This document shows positions 27,442 through 35,802 of a stretch of DNA of 64,000 nucleotides, piece after piece (within the stretch, counting starts at the first letter, position 1; each line of letters begins with the position of its first letter). A program made the translations under genes and the position numbers. This DNA comes from Methylotenera sp. G11 (lineage in GTDB: Bacteria; Pseudomonadota; Gammaproteobacteria; Burkholderiales; Methylophilaceae), in assembly GCF_000799735.1 (NCBI RefSeq), contig NZ_JUHH01000001.1:1488001-1552000 (forward strand), written 5' to 3'. The notes under the pieces are model-generated. The model did not search any database. It was not told the origin of the DNA and saw only the letters and a program-made list of their open reading frames with translations.

Positions 27442-28506
27442 CTATTCTGCCTTTGGCAAGTCTTTGGCATCTTTAATAGCGGTAATATCCTGATTCACTT
27501 CAATGGCGCCGATGATTTTGTTGTGCTCATTCAACAGAGGGATCGCCGACATGATGATCGTGCGCTCTGCGCCATCAAAAGCTTTGATATTCACAATTTC
27601 ACCTTTGCTGACTTCGCCATGCTTCACCGCACGCGCCAGCGTCCAGCCTTCGCCGCCTACTTCTTTACCGGAGTCTTCCCACCAGCCTTTGTAATCACTG
27701 TATTGCTCAAGGTTGACCAGCTTGGCGCCGCCCCAGATACGCTCCGCCTCAGGATTTGCCAGCGTGATCCGGCCATTCTGATCCGCAATCCACAGGCCTA
27801 CGGGGATGGTCTCGATGACTTTGCGCAGTATGTATTCACTTTTTTCCAGAGCCTTCTGCATTTGCTTGCGCTCTGTAATATCAATACTGACGCCCACTAT
27901 TTTATTAGGCCGGTTCTGGGCATCGTAAAGAAGTTTTGCCCGCGAAACAAACCAGCGGTCATCCTCACCGCCCGGCTGGGGTAAATTGAAATCCCACTCT
28001 TTAGCCAACCCGTTATCACTGAATTTTTGAATCAGGTCAGCCAGCCCGAGCGTCTCGAAAGGCAATAAATAAGCGCGGATTCTTGCAATCGGCACACCAA
28101 AAACCTGCTCCAGATTAGGCGAACCCGCAAGTTCATTCGTCAGCACATTCCATTCCCAGGTAGCAATGCCTGCCATATCCTGGGCCAGGTTCATGCGCGC
28201 TTCGTTCTCCATGATCTTGCCAAGATACTCGCGCCGCTCATCGGCGATGCTCTCGCTGCTGGTAACGCTTTCCCGCAGCTCCTCGACCGCTTCATCGCCG
28301 TAACGCAGCCATATCCAGTTAACTTCAAGAAAACCAGCCAGTGCCCTCAGGTTTTCATAGTCAATCTCGCCACCGCGCGTCCAGCGGTGAATCGATGGCA
28401 CCGATTTACCTATTGCGTTAGCCACCTGCGCCAATGTGAGCTGCTTTTGCTTCAGCAGGGTGGTCAGCCGGTCTGAAAAGTCGAGTTTACTATTATTTTT
28501 TGGCAT
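27442..28506 (-). CDS. XRE-type regulator with two PAS domains
   Basis: 354 residues. An N-terminal helix-turn-helix (about 10-70) has 'LTLAQVANAIGKSVPSIHRWTRG'. A short linker follows, then PAS with PAC ('NLAQDMAGIATWEWNVLTNELAG' to 'KIVGVSIDITERKQMQKALEK', about 105-220) and a second PAS/PAC ('VIETIPVGLWIADQNGRITLAN' to 'AIEVNQDITAIK', about 228-345). No kinase, GGDEF or other output domain, so it is a one-component sensor that binds DNA directly. It is divergent from the cupin-porin cassette, with a long palindrome between. The ligand or cofactor is unknown. Confidence 0.88.
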   Translation of the reverse strand: MPKNNSKLDFSDRLTTLLKQKQLTLAQVANAIGKSVPSIHRWTRGGEIDYENLRALAGFLEVNWIWLRYGDEAVEELRESVTSSESIADERREYLGKIMENEARMNLAQDMAGIATWEWNVLTNELAGSPNLEQVFGVPIARIRAYLLPFETLGLADLIQKFSDNGLAKEWDFNLPQPGGEDDRWFVSRAKLLYDAQNRPNKIVGVSIDITERKQMQKALEKSEYILRKVIETIPVGLWIADQNGRITLANPEAERIWGGAKLVNLEQYSDYKGWWEDSGKEVGGEGWTLARAVKHGEVSKGEIVNIKAFDGAERTIIMSAIPLLNEHNKIIGAIEVNQDITAIKDAKDLPKAE

Positions 28507-28595
28507 GTCTGCAAAACCTGATAGTTATTTTCCCGATTGATTATAGATTCAAATCAGGACTTAAGTAGTTAAATTTACACAATATTTACAAATTC

Positions 28596-28645
28596 ATTAC
28601 TCATTAAGTAAAAAATATCTCAATATTTTTTACTTAATGAGTAAT
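28596..28645. promoter_or_regulatory. 50-bp palindrome in divergent promoter region
   Basis: Arms 28596-28618 and 28623-28645 are perfect 23-base reverse complements around the loop CTCA. Each arm contains ACTCATTAAGTA and an A/T tract. It lies about 90 bases before the regulator gene and 145 before the cupin gene. Partial copies of TTAAGTA recur at 28561-28567 and 28745-28751. It is probably the operator of the XRE/PAS protein; since both genes point away from it, a terminator role is unlikely. Confidence 0.7.
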
Positions 28646-28789
28646 TTATTACTTTACAACTAAAAAATTAAGAGGTATAAATGACACATCTCACTCAAAT
28701 GTGCTTGATTTTCAAATTCTTCTGCGCCTGATTGAGTTTATGTTTTAAGTAAAAGTGAAATTTTTAATACTTCAGAAAAGGAATTAATC

Positions 28790-29230
28790 ATGAAAAAACT
28801 ACCATTAACCGTGCTGTTAGCTTCTATCGGCGCATCCATCTACTCAGCAGCAACCCTTGCACACGGCACTGCAGTTCCTGAGGGCAGCAAAAACCTGACT
28901 TATTTCAAAAATGTTCAGAAAAACCCAATCGCTTCCATGAACGTTCCAGGTGTTAACGCCTACTTTGAAGATGTTGTGGGCAGCGGCAGCCAAACCTCAC
29001 CACTGTCTTGCGGGCTGTTCAAGATAGAAAAAGGCAAACCTTTGGTTTACACCTACGATTACGATGATGCAAAGATCATCCTTGATGGTCACATCTATTT
29101 CTCTGACGGCACACAGAAAGTCAAAGGCCAGCCAGGCGACGTATTGTTTTTCCCTAAAGGTTCCACCATCACGTTCTCAACTGACAAGAGCGGCGTAGCC
29201 TGGGCTTGCGGACAACGCAAATTGTTCTAA
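28790..29230 (+). CDS. Exported cupin-domain protein
   Basis: 146 residues. A signal peptide (1-25, ending Thr-Leu-Ala) predicts the periplasm. The rest is a small cupin barrel like EutQ-type proteins: 'CGLFKIEKGKPLVYTYDYDDAKIILDG', 'GQPGDVLFFPKGSTITFST' and a C-terminal 'AWACG'. The usual metal His residues of cupin motif 1 are largely replaced by acidic and hydrophobic ones, so it may bind a ligand rather than catalyse. Good ribosome site (AAAGGAATTAATC-ATG). First gene of a three-gene exported cassette. Confidence 0.82.
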   Translation: MKKLPLTVLLASIGASIYSAATLAHGTAVPEGSKNLTYFKNVQKNPIASMNVPGVNAYFEDVVGSGSQTSPLSCGLFKIEKGKPLVYTYDYDDAKIILDGHIYFSDGTQKVKGQPGDVLFFPKGSTITFSTDKSGVAWACGQRKLF

Positions 29231-29257
29231 GACAATTCACCCAGAAGGGGCAAACAG

Positions 29258-30799
29258 ATGAACCAGATTGCATTCAAGAAATTGATTCCGTTATGTGTAA
29301 CGCTTGCGCTGTCCAGCGTTGCAATTCAGGCGGCCGAAAGTATCGACCTCACGGACTTGACCAATAGTGACCCGTTCTTTTACACGAGTGACCAGAGGAT
29401 TAAGCCTGATAACAACCAGAAAGAGCTTTTAGGGTTAGGAAGGCCCAATAAAACTCATTCCCAGATCCCCCATCTCCCGTTTTACATGGGCTATATGAAC
29501 ACTAATTCAACGTACCGGTTTGTGAATGTTGCAGAACAGGTATTTACGATGATAGGTGAAGGCAAGCATGGCTTATGGAGAATCCAGGAGAACGGGACAG
29601 TCAGGGAATATTTGAGGAAAGATGCCAAAGGCCTGGCAAAAAATGCCGACATCATGGCAAAAGAAAACTTAAATGTGATCGAGCAGAACTATAGCGCTTT
29701 CCTGCCCGACGAAAGCTGGTCCGGCTACAAATACCCGGATGAGCAGTATTCAAAGGATGGAAAGCTGAATTACATAGACCTGCCGATTACACATCCAAAA
29801 TATAAAAACAAATATGCGGAACATGCAGCGATCGACCTACCCAACTGGTACTGCACGATGTCAGAAAATGACTATCCATACGCCCAAAAGGCAATGGGTT
29901 TCGCATTCAACCAAAAAGGTGCTAACCAGATCGGGCCACTAGGCAAACGTGCGGGTCTAGATGTCAATGAAAACTACACCAAAGTACTCAGGGTCAACCA
30001 TTTCCCCGATGCCAAATCATGGGTAAATGTCGGCCAGGAAGGTAAAGACAATTTACACGTCAAATGGGAAGCGGTTGATACCGCCAAAACCAATGCTGAA
30101 TATTACCTGGTAGAGCGCCCATTCTTTAACAAGCCGTATTTGTTCGTACTTGCCGTATTTGATAATAAAGATAACAGCGACCATCAATACATCAGACCTG
30201 ATGGCGCTTACTATCAATCCATCAAAAACAAAGCCGCCAATATCAAAACCAGCGTCACAGCCCAACCCAGTTTCCATCTTGAAAAAGGCGGGACAGGCAA
30301 GGCAATCGGCCTGCCTATTTTCGGCGTACACCACCCGAACCGGGCCTCATATGGCGCTGGCGGAGCTTGTCCGTTAAAAGGCGGAGACTGGGGGCGCTAC
30401 CCAAATACCAACAGCGGCTCAGGTTGGCCGACCAATTATGAAGAAGTCACGCCATTATGCGACTCGGTATTAGTTGATATTAAGTTCTATAGCAATCTTG
30501 ACGGTAAAGACTGGAATGACTCGGCAAAATACCTTGCCAACGCAGGGGTAGGCACAAAATCGGTCAATTACAAATTGCAGCCCGGCCAATATGGTGTCTT
30601 CACTGATCCCTACAACACAAAGAACGGGAAGACAAACGCCGAGAGCAAGAGTGTTCCTGCTGAACTGGAAATCACATACCCATCAGTAGAGCCGCCAGTA
30701 AGCTATGTAATACCCACCACGAAAGTGGCTGGCAGGATGGTGCCATCAGAGGCAACCACCTGTCGCCCAGTCATACAAGCATCATTAACGAAGGAGTAA
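29258..30799 (+). CDS. Unrecognised exported 513-residue protein
   Basis: 513 residues. Signal peptide 1-25 (ending Ile-Gln-Ala-Ala). The mature part is rich in Tyr, Asn, Gly and Pro and has no membrane helices, so it should be soluble and periplasmic or outer-surface. Cys residues are few and spread out ('NWYCTMSE', 'GGACPLKGGDWG', 'TPLCDSVL', 'TTCRPV'), suggesting two disulfides. I recognise no domain. It starts 27 bases after the cupin gene and ends four before the porin gene, each with a ribosome site. A binding or processing role for a substrate that enters via the porin is inferred from position only. Confidence 0.8.
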   Translation: MNQIAFKKLIPLCVTLALSSVAIQAAESIDLTDLTNSDPFFYTSDQRIKPDNNQKELLGLGRPNKTHSQIPHLPFYMGYMNTNSTYRFVNVAEQVFTMIGEGKHGLWRIQENGTVREYLRKDAKGLAKNADIMAKENLNVIEQNYSAFLPDESWSGYKYPDEQYSKDGKLNYIDLPITHPKYKNKYAEHAAIDLPNWYCTMSENDYPYAQKAMGFAFNQKGANQIGPLGKRAGLDVNENYTKVLRVNHFPDAKSWVNVGQEGKDNLHVKWEAVDTAKTNAEYYLVERPFFNKPYLFVLAVFDNKDNSDHQYIRPDGAYYQSIKNKAANIKTSVTAQPSFHLEKGGTGKAIGLPIFGVHHPNRASYGAGGACPLKGGDWGRYPNTNSGSGWPTNYEEVTPLCDSVLVDIKFYSNLDGKDWNDSAKYLANAGVGTKSVNYKLQPGQYGVFTDPYNTKNGKTNAESKSVPAELEITYPSVEPPVSYVIPTTKVAGRMVPSEATTCRPVIQASLTKE

Positions 30800-30803
30800 G
30801 AAA

Positions 30804-31709
30804 ATGATTAATTTCAAGCATAAATTGATCACGTTATCGGTTCTCTGTTTCACCATGCTGGTCGCAAATATCAGCCATGCCGAGCAGAATACCAATAAAA
30901 CAAGTGAAGAGGCCTATGCCGAAACTGGCCCGGCAAAAGCAGCCAAAGAGTCGGCCGGCTTCCTGGATAACCTGGACAGGGAAACGTTGTTTGGCGGTAA
31001 ATTCAGCTCGTGGTTTGAGCTGGCGTCTGATTACGTTTTCCGCGGCGAATCGGAAACGAATGACGGCAAGATACCATCAATCAAAGTAGCGGTTACCTGG
31101 ACGCATCCTAGCGGTGTCTATTTGGGTTACTACGGCGCCAACAATTTATTCCCTGGCAACGATTCCGAAGGCAACAACCCAAAAATCAATGCATTATGGG
31201 GGCCTTATGCAGGATATTCAGTCAAGGATATTGGCGGAACCGGTATTAATTACAACGGCATGTTCTTTCAGTACATCTACCCAGGTGACAGCAACTCGAA
31301 TTACCTGGAAATGTTTAACTACCTGGATAAGCAATTCGGCTCAGTCAACATGAAACTGGAGTACTCCCCCACCCTGACGGACTGGTTTGGCGTCAAGAAT
31401 CTGCAATCACATAACGTTGCCATTCATCCCAGCTGGTCAGCCCCCTATGGATTTACGGTTTCAGGAGGTGTCGGTTATCAGTTCTTTGACAGCAAGGGTA
31501 CAAAATATGACCTGGACGGCAATGGCAAAGAACAGCTGAACTGGATGCACTGGAATGTGGGCGTAAGCCGCAATGTATTCGGTTACAAAGTTGACCTGCG
31601 CTACCACGATACCGACATCAAAAAAGGCGAACACGATTTCTACGGCTACAGCTCCAATCACCAGATTGTAGACAGTAGGTTTGTATTTGGCGTTTCAAAA
31701 TCCTTTTGA
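30804..31709 (+). CDS. TorF/Gcw_chp-type putative porin
   Basis: 301 residues. Signal peptide to about 27 (Ser-His-Ala), then a short Lys/Ala/Glu linker and a beta-barrel with alternating aromatic strands. 'WFELASDYVFRGESETNDG' and 'PSGVYLGYYGANN' match the start of Gcw_chp (TorF) proteins, and the final 'VFGVSKSF' ends in Phe, as required by the Bam complex. It forms an outer-membrane channel of unknown solute. Last gene of the cassette, followed by a strong terminator at 31782. Confidence 0.87.
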   Translation: MINFKHKLITLSVLCFTMLVANISHAEQNTNKTSEEAYAETGPAKAAKESAGFLDNLDRETLFGGKFSSWFELASDYVFRGESETNDGKIPSIKVAVTWTHPSGVYLGYYGANNLFPGNDSEGNNPKINALWGPYAGYSVKDIGGTGINYNGMFFQYIYPGDSNSNYLEMFNYLDKQFGSVNMKLEYSPTLTDWFGVKNLQSHNVAIHPSWSAPYGFTVSGGVGYQFFDSKGTKYDLDGNGKEQLNWMHWNVGVSRNVFGYKVDLRYHDTDIKKGEHDFYGYSSNHQIVDSRFVFGVSKSF

Positions 31710-31781
31710 TAACGCAATATTAATCTTTATTACCGCTCTCCAAAGAAAACTAGTCTAAATACAGGCGTTTTCTTTCTTTAC

Positions 31782-31808
31782 GCCCCTCTCCCAAAGAGGG
31801 GCTTTTTT
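31782..31808 (+). terminator. Terminator after the cupin-porin cassette
   Basis: GCCCCTCT (31782-31789), loop, AGAGGGGC (31795-31802), then T6. It lies 70 bases past the porin stop. Confidence 0.9.
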
Positions 31809-31952
31809 ATTGCAATACCATCAAGTATCTTTGCACGACAAGTGGCTCCGGCTCCATCACCGTTTAAAAATTCATATCAATCATTGGATAAATTATTTAT
31901 TGGTGTATATTTAAACTTCACTCTGCATTCTGGTTATAGTCAGGAGATTGCT

Positions 31953-32384
31953 ATGAAAACATTGCAACAGTTACTGGATAACAAAAAATACAAAGAAGTG
32001 ATCTCAATTGCACCGCACCGCCCGGTGTTCGATGCGCTGGTCATTCTGGCAGAATACCAGATCGGCGCACTGGTAGTGCTTGAGGGCGAGAAACTGGCTG
32101 GTATCTTTTCGGAACGCGATTACGCACGCGAGGTCATCCTTAAAGGCCGCTCATCAAAAACAACGCATATTACCGATGTGATGACGCATGACGTAGTGTG
32201 CGCCAGCCCTGAAGATACCGTTGAACAGGCCATGACATTGATGACAACCAGGAACTTCCGTCACCTGCCGGTCATGAAAGACGGCAAAGTGATCGGAGTG
32301 CTGTCACTGAGCGACCTTGCAAAAGAAACCATTGATTACCAGCAGCGCCTGATCAAGGAACTGCAAACATATATCCAGCGTTGA
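31953..32384 (+). CDS. CBS-domain pair protein
   Basis: 143 residues from the ATG at 31953, chosen because CAGGAG lies seven bases before it. The open frame back to 31842 has no such site. Two CBS motifs: 'VFDALVILAEYQIGALVVLEGEKLAGIFSERDYARE' (key GALVV..GIFSERDY) and 'VEQAMTLMTTRNFRHLPVMKDGKVIGVLSLSDL'. Such proteins bind AMP/ATP or NAD and regulate other enzymes. The partner is unknown. Single gene, ended by the bidirectional hairpin at 32406-32427. Confidence 0.88.
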   Translation: MKTLQQLLDNKKYKEVISIAPHRPVFDALVILAEYQIGALVVLEGEKLAGIFSERDYAREVILKGRSSKTTHITDVMTHDVVCASPEDTVEQAMTLMTTRNFRHLPVMKDGKVIGVLSLSDLAKETIDYQQRLIKELQTYIQR

Positions 32385-32405
32385 TTTCACAATCTGCAAT
32401 ACAAA

Positions 32406-32427
32406 AAAGGGAGCACAAGCTCCCTTT
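32406..32427. terminator. Bidirectional terminator
   Basis: AAAGGGAGC / GCTCCCTTT around ACAA, with A-run on the left and T-rich tract on the right. It serves convergent CBS (+) and trhP (-). Confidence 0.85.
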
Positions 32428-32451
32428 CTTTGTAAATCAGCTTAAGCCGGA

Positions 32452-33798
32452 TTACAGATACTTAACCACCATCGCATTATTCAAATCACCGGCGGCAATC
32501 GGCAAACGTACAAAGTAACCACTGCCTGATGCTTCCTGGATCGGCTCACCCTTTTTGTTAAACATGGCTTCAACCAATACATCCTGGTTACCGCTTGGAT
32601 GTATCACCTGCAGACGGTCACCTATGCCAAACTTGTTACGCGCCTCTATATCCGCCAGGCCTTTTTCAGCATCATAGGCAACCACATCACCCACATACAG
32701 GCTGCGGTTCGAGCTAGAGTACCCCTGCTTGTAATTCTGGTGCTCCGCCGTATGATGACGCTGATAAAAACCATCGGTATAGCCGCGGTTAGCCAGGTTC
32801 TCCAGGTCACCCAGCAGGCTCCAGTCAAACGGGCGGCCTGCAAGCGCATCATCAATCGCCTTGCGGTAATTCTGGCAGGTACGTGCCACGTAGTAACGTG
32901 ATTTTGTGCGCCCTTCGATTTTCAGCGAATCCACGCCCATCTTGATCAGGCGCTCTACGTGCTCGATCGCACGCAGGTCTTTGCTGTTCATGATATAAGT
33001 GCCGTGCTCGTCTTCTTCAATCGGCAACAGCTCGCCGGGACGGCCTTTTTCTTCGATCAGGTAAACCTTGTCTGCCAACGGATGACGCGGCAGGCTGCCA
33101 CAGCCGGACAGGCTGGATTTCTCCATTTCAGCCTTGAAATCAAATTCATCAAGGCGAATCACGCCGGCCGCATCTTCAGACGCGTCATGCACTTTGTAAT
33201 CCCAGCGGCAGCTGTTGGTACAGGTGCCCTGGTTAGGGTCACGCTGGTTAAAATAGCCGGACAGCAGGCAGCGGCCTGAATAAGCGATACACAACGCGCC
33301 GTGCACGAAAACTTCCAGCTCCATCTCCGGGCAGCGCTGGCGGATGTCTTCAATTTCATCCAGCGATAATTCACGCGACAGGATCACGCGCGTCAAACCC
33401 AAACTCTGCCAGAATTTAACCGTGGCATAGTTGACAGTGTTCGCCTGTACAGAGAGATGCACCGGCATCTCCGGCCATTTCTCGCGCACCATCATGATCA
33501 GGCCAGGGTCAGACATGATCAGCGCATCCGGGCGCATGGCGATTACCGGCTCCATATCCGCCATGTAAGTTTTCACTTTAGCGTTATGCGGTGCGATATT
33601 GCTGGCAACGAAGAATTTTTTGCCACGCGCATGCGCCTCGTTAATGCCGATTTCCAGGTTGGCCATCGAAAAATCGTTATTGCGCGCGCGCAGGCTGTAA
33701 CGCGGCTGACCGGCATAAATCGCATCCGCGCCGTAATCAAATGCCGTACGCATACGGTCCAGGTCGCCCGCCGGGGCTAATAATTCAGGTATTTTCAT
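32452..33798 (-). CDS. trhP: U32-family tRNA hydroxylation protein TrhP (YegQ)
   Basis: 448 residues, matching YegQ/TrhP (about 450). It starts 'PELLAPAGDLDRMRTAFDYGADAIY'. The U32 signature 'ELEVFVHGALCIAYSGRCLLS' has the conserved Cys residues, with further Cys in 'GTCTNSCRWDY' that probably bind an Fe-S cluster, then 'SKDLRAIEHVERLIKMGVDSLKIEGR'. E. coli TrhP makes 5-hydroxyuridine at tRNA position 34 from prephenate. RlhA is a close relative, but the length favours TrhP. Confidence 0.9.
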   Translation of the reverse strand: MKIPELLAPAGDLDRMRTAFDYGADAIYAGQPRYSLRARNNDFSMANLEIGINEAHARGKKFFVASNIAPHNAKVKTYMADMEPVIAMRPDALIMSDPGLIMMVREKWPEMPVHLSVQANTVNYATVKFWQSLGLTRVILSRELSLDEIEDIRQRCPEMELEVFVHGALCIAYSGRCLLSGYFNQRDPNQGTCTNSCRWDYKVHDASEDAAGVIRLDEFDFKAEMEKSSLSGCGSLPRHPLADKVYLIEEKGRPGELLPIEEDEHGTYIMNSKDLRAIEHVERLIKMGVDSLKIEGRTKSRYYVARTCQNYRKAIDDALAGRPFDWSLLGDLENLANRGYTDGFYQRHHTAEHQNYKQGYSSSNRSLYVGDVVAYDAEKGLADIEARNKFGIGDRLQVIHPSGNQDVLVEAMFNKKGEPIQEASGSGYFVRLPIAAGDLNNAMVVKYL

Positions 33799-33823
33799 TG
33801 TTTACTCAAAGTCTAAAAATATT

Positions 33824-33949
33824 ATTAGCCGCAGATGAACGTTGATAAACGCAGATACGTTGTCAAGTTACCAGCAACCTATACCATTTACCTATATGGT
33901 GAAAATATCAGGTTTTATCTGTGTGTATCTGTGTTCATCTGCGGCTAAT
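33824..33949. repeat. 126-bp element with 17-bp terminal inverted repeats
   Basis: Starts ATTAGCCGCAGATGAAC (33824-33840) and ends with its exact complement (33933-33949). Inside each end are further copies of ATAAACGCAGATAC-like words. No coding frame. It fills the space between yjbQ and trhP and looks like a small non-coding mobile repeat; it can also fold as one long hairpin. Confidence 0.7.
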
Positions 33950-33951
33950 GA

Positions 33952-34371
33952 TTATTCACCAATAATTTTCACCAGGACGCGCTTCTTGCGGCGGCCATCG
34001 AACTCACCGTAAAAAATCTGTTCCCACGGGCCAAAATCAAGCTGGCCATCGGTAATCGCCACCACGACCTCACGCCCCATCACCTGGCGTTTCATGTGTG
34101 CATCGGCGTTGTCTTCGCCGGTATCGTTATGGCGATAGCTGCTTACCGGCTCGTGCGGGGCAAGGCGTTCCAGCCATTGTGTATAATCGTGGTGCAAACC
34201 GCGTTCGTCATCGTTGATGAACACGCTGGCGGTGATATGCATGGCATTGACCAGCACAAAACCTTCACGCACGCCACTTTCGCGCAGGCATTCACGCACC
34301 TGCTCGGTGATGCGTATGAACGCTACGCGTGTAGGCGGGTTGAACCACAGTTCTTTACGATAACTTTTCAT
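33952..34371 (-). CDS. yjbQ: YjbQ family protein (UPF0047)
   Basis: 139 residues. Typical marks are '[23 protein letters not shown]' and '[39 protein letters not shown]', with His residues of the metal site (key [20 protein letters not shown]). Family members have a thiamin-phosphate-synthase-like activity, probably secondary; physiological role unsettled. Upstream of it (34425-34453) is a terminator, so it has its own promoter or read-through. Confidence 0.9.
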   Translation of the reverse strand: MKSYRKELWFNPPTRVAFIRITEQVRECLRESGVREGFVLVNAMHITASVFINDDERGLHHDYTQWLERLAPHEPVSSYRHNDTGEDNADAHMKRQVMGREVVVAITDGQLDFGPWEQIFYGEFDGRRKKRVLVKIIGE

Positions 34372-34424
34372 AAAATACTCCTTAATTTGAATGTGGTAAT
34401 TTTAACACCTGATCGCCCAGTCAC

Positions 34425-34453
34425 AAAAAAGGCCTCACAAGGAGGCCTTTTTT
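34425..34453 (-). terminator. Terminator after SoxYZ-like gene
   Basis: GGCCTC (34431-34436) / GAGGCC (34442-34447) flanked by A6 and T6, so bidirectional. It follows the minus-strand gene that ends at 34470. Confidence 0.9.
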
Positions 34454-34469
34454 CATGACTTGAACAGCT

Positions 34470-35279
34470 TTAACCTTTTACATCCAGGTGCTGGGTAAAG
34501 GTTTTGCCCTCATTATCGGTCGCGGTCACTTCCAGCGCACCCGGCGCATCAGGCGTAAAGTTGAATTTAAAGTATGGGTCTTCACTGGTACCCACGCCTA
34601 CATCTACAGTCATCAGCGGTTTGCCGTTATAAGTGAATGCCGCTTTATTAATGTAAAAAGCCGGCACATAACCCTGCGATACCAAATCACGCTGCAAGCC
34701 GGTACGCATGACATGCCTGATATTGAAAGTTGCAGCCACAGGGCTGCCGAACTTCACCGGCGCATCAACATGCAGCTTGATCTTGCCTGCCGCAGCACGC
34801 ACTGCCGCTTCATCGTTCTCTACCGTGCCTCCACAGCCGCCGGCAGCGCGAATTTCACGTTTAGCCATATAGAGTTTGCCATCGGCTGCTTCTCCCACCA
34901 GGCGTACGAATGAATCTGTCTCCATGCGGATACGCGTCGCCAGTTGAAAATTACCCAGCATATCGGTTAGATTGTAAATCGCCGCGAGCTGGATCGGGTT
35001 TGCATCCACCAGCACATAAATCTTCTTGATATCAACACCGTTAGCGGCTGCCTTGTCATAACTGAAAGTAACCGGCACCTGCGCCCCGCTTTCAGCACGG
35101 CGCGGCGCTTCTATCTTGATAAACTCAACTTCCTGAATGTCGCGCTTGGCAAAAAAGGCTTCTTTCACCACCGGCCATAATTTAGGATCAGCCTCGGCAA
35201 AAGCCTGGCCTGCAAATGCCAACAAAACACCGGTCATCAACAAGCATTTTAACAACCGGGACTGTGTCTGTTTACTCAT
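34470..35279 (-). CDS. Quinoprotein dehydrogenase-associated SoxYZ-like carrier
   Basis: 269 residues from the ATG at 35279. A start at 35306 adds nine residues before the signal peptide. Signal peptide to about 28 (Gly-Gln-Ala-Phe-Ala). The SoxY-like half ends in a Gly-Gly-Cys-Gly-Gly motif ('AAGGCGGTVEND') and is fused to a SoxZ-like half (about 170-269, 'FGSPVAATFNIRHVMRTGLQRD'). In SoxYZ the Cys of GGCGG carries sulfur intermediates. In methylotrophs the fusion is usually next to PQQ alcohol dehydrogenases; no such gene lies in this window. Role unproven. Confidence 0.85.
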   Translation of the reverse strand: MSKQTQSRLLKCLLMTGVLLAFAGQAFAEADPKLWPVVKEAFFAKRDIQEVEFIKIEAPRRAESGAQVPVTFSYDKAAANGVDIKKIYVLVDANPIQLAAIYNLTDMLGNFQLATRIRMETDSFVRLVGEAADGKLYMAKREIRAAGGCGGTVENDEAAVRAAAGKIKLHVDAPVKFGSPVAATFNIRHVMRTGLQRDLVSQGYVPAFYINKAAFTYNGKPLMTVDVGVGTSEDPYFKFNFTPDAPGALEVTATDNEGKTFTQHLDVKG

Positions 35280-35396
35280 AAATCCGCTCCAAAACTTTAT
35301 TGACAAGACTTTATTGATATAAATGACTTAAATTATCGATAAGACAGAAAAACTAGTGACCAGGTTCGATTACCTGGGGCCGCACTTTGAAATACT

Positions 35397-35801
35397 TTAC
35401 GCTTTTTCATTTTCCAGATGAAAAAATAATTCAATACCGTTGCCGACAGGATCTTTAAAATTGATCTGCTTGACATTCAGCACGGGCAGATCCCGTATTG
35501 TATATTCGACATTGTGTTTTTGAAGGTGCGCTTCTGTTGCCGCGATATCGGTACAGGTAAAAGAGATATGATCCAGCGTGGTCAGCACATCAACCAGCGG
35601 CTCGCCTTCACCGCGATACTCAGCCAGGTGCACCACGGCATTGGCTGCGTTCTCATCAATGTATAACCAGAAACCCCTGCTGGTAAAGCCCTCGCGCGGC
35701 CCGACTTTCAAGCCCACGACATCGCAGTAAAAGTCCTTGAGTTTGAGCATCGTCTCATAAGGCGTGCGCAAATTAACGTGATTAAGTTCGGTGATCGGCA
35801 T
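35397..35801 (-). CDS. VOC-family (glyoxalase/bleomycin-resistance-like) protein
   Basis: 134 residues with the paired beta-alpha-beta-beta-beta modules: 'LNHVNLRTPYETMLKLKDFYCDVVGL' at the start, 'LDHISFTCTDIAATEAHLQKH' in the middle and 'FKDPVGNGIELFFHLE' with the metal Glu at the end. His of 'LNHV' and 'LDHI' and the Glu give a plausible metal site. The reaction is unknown. Its start is one base past the stop of the exported 375-residue protein, so the two are translationally coupled although they should act in different compartments. Confidence 0.87.
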   Translation of the reverse strand: MPITELNHVNLRTPYETMLKLKDFYCDVVGLKVGPREGFTSRGFWLYIDENAANAVVHLAEYRGEGEPLVDVLTTLDHISFTCTDIAATEAHLQKHNVEYTIRDLPVLNVKQINFKDPVGNGIELFFHLENEKA

Positions 35802-35802
35802 T

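Noticed and set aside
28596-28645. Large palindrome as a transcription terminator
   Set aside because: It lies between the 5' ends of divergent genes, is AT-rich and lacks a GC stem followed by a T-run; an operator is more likely.
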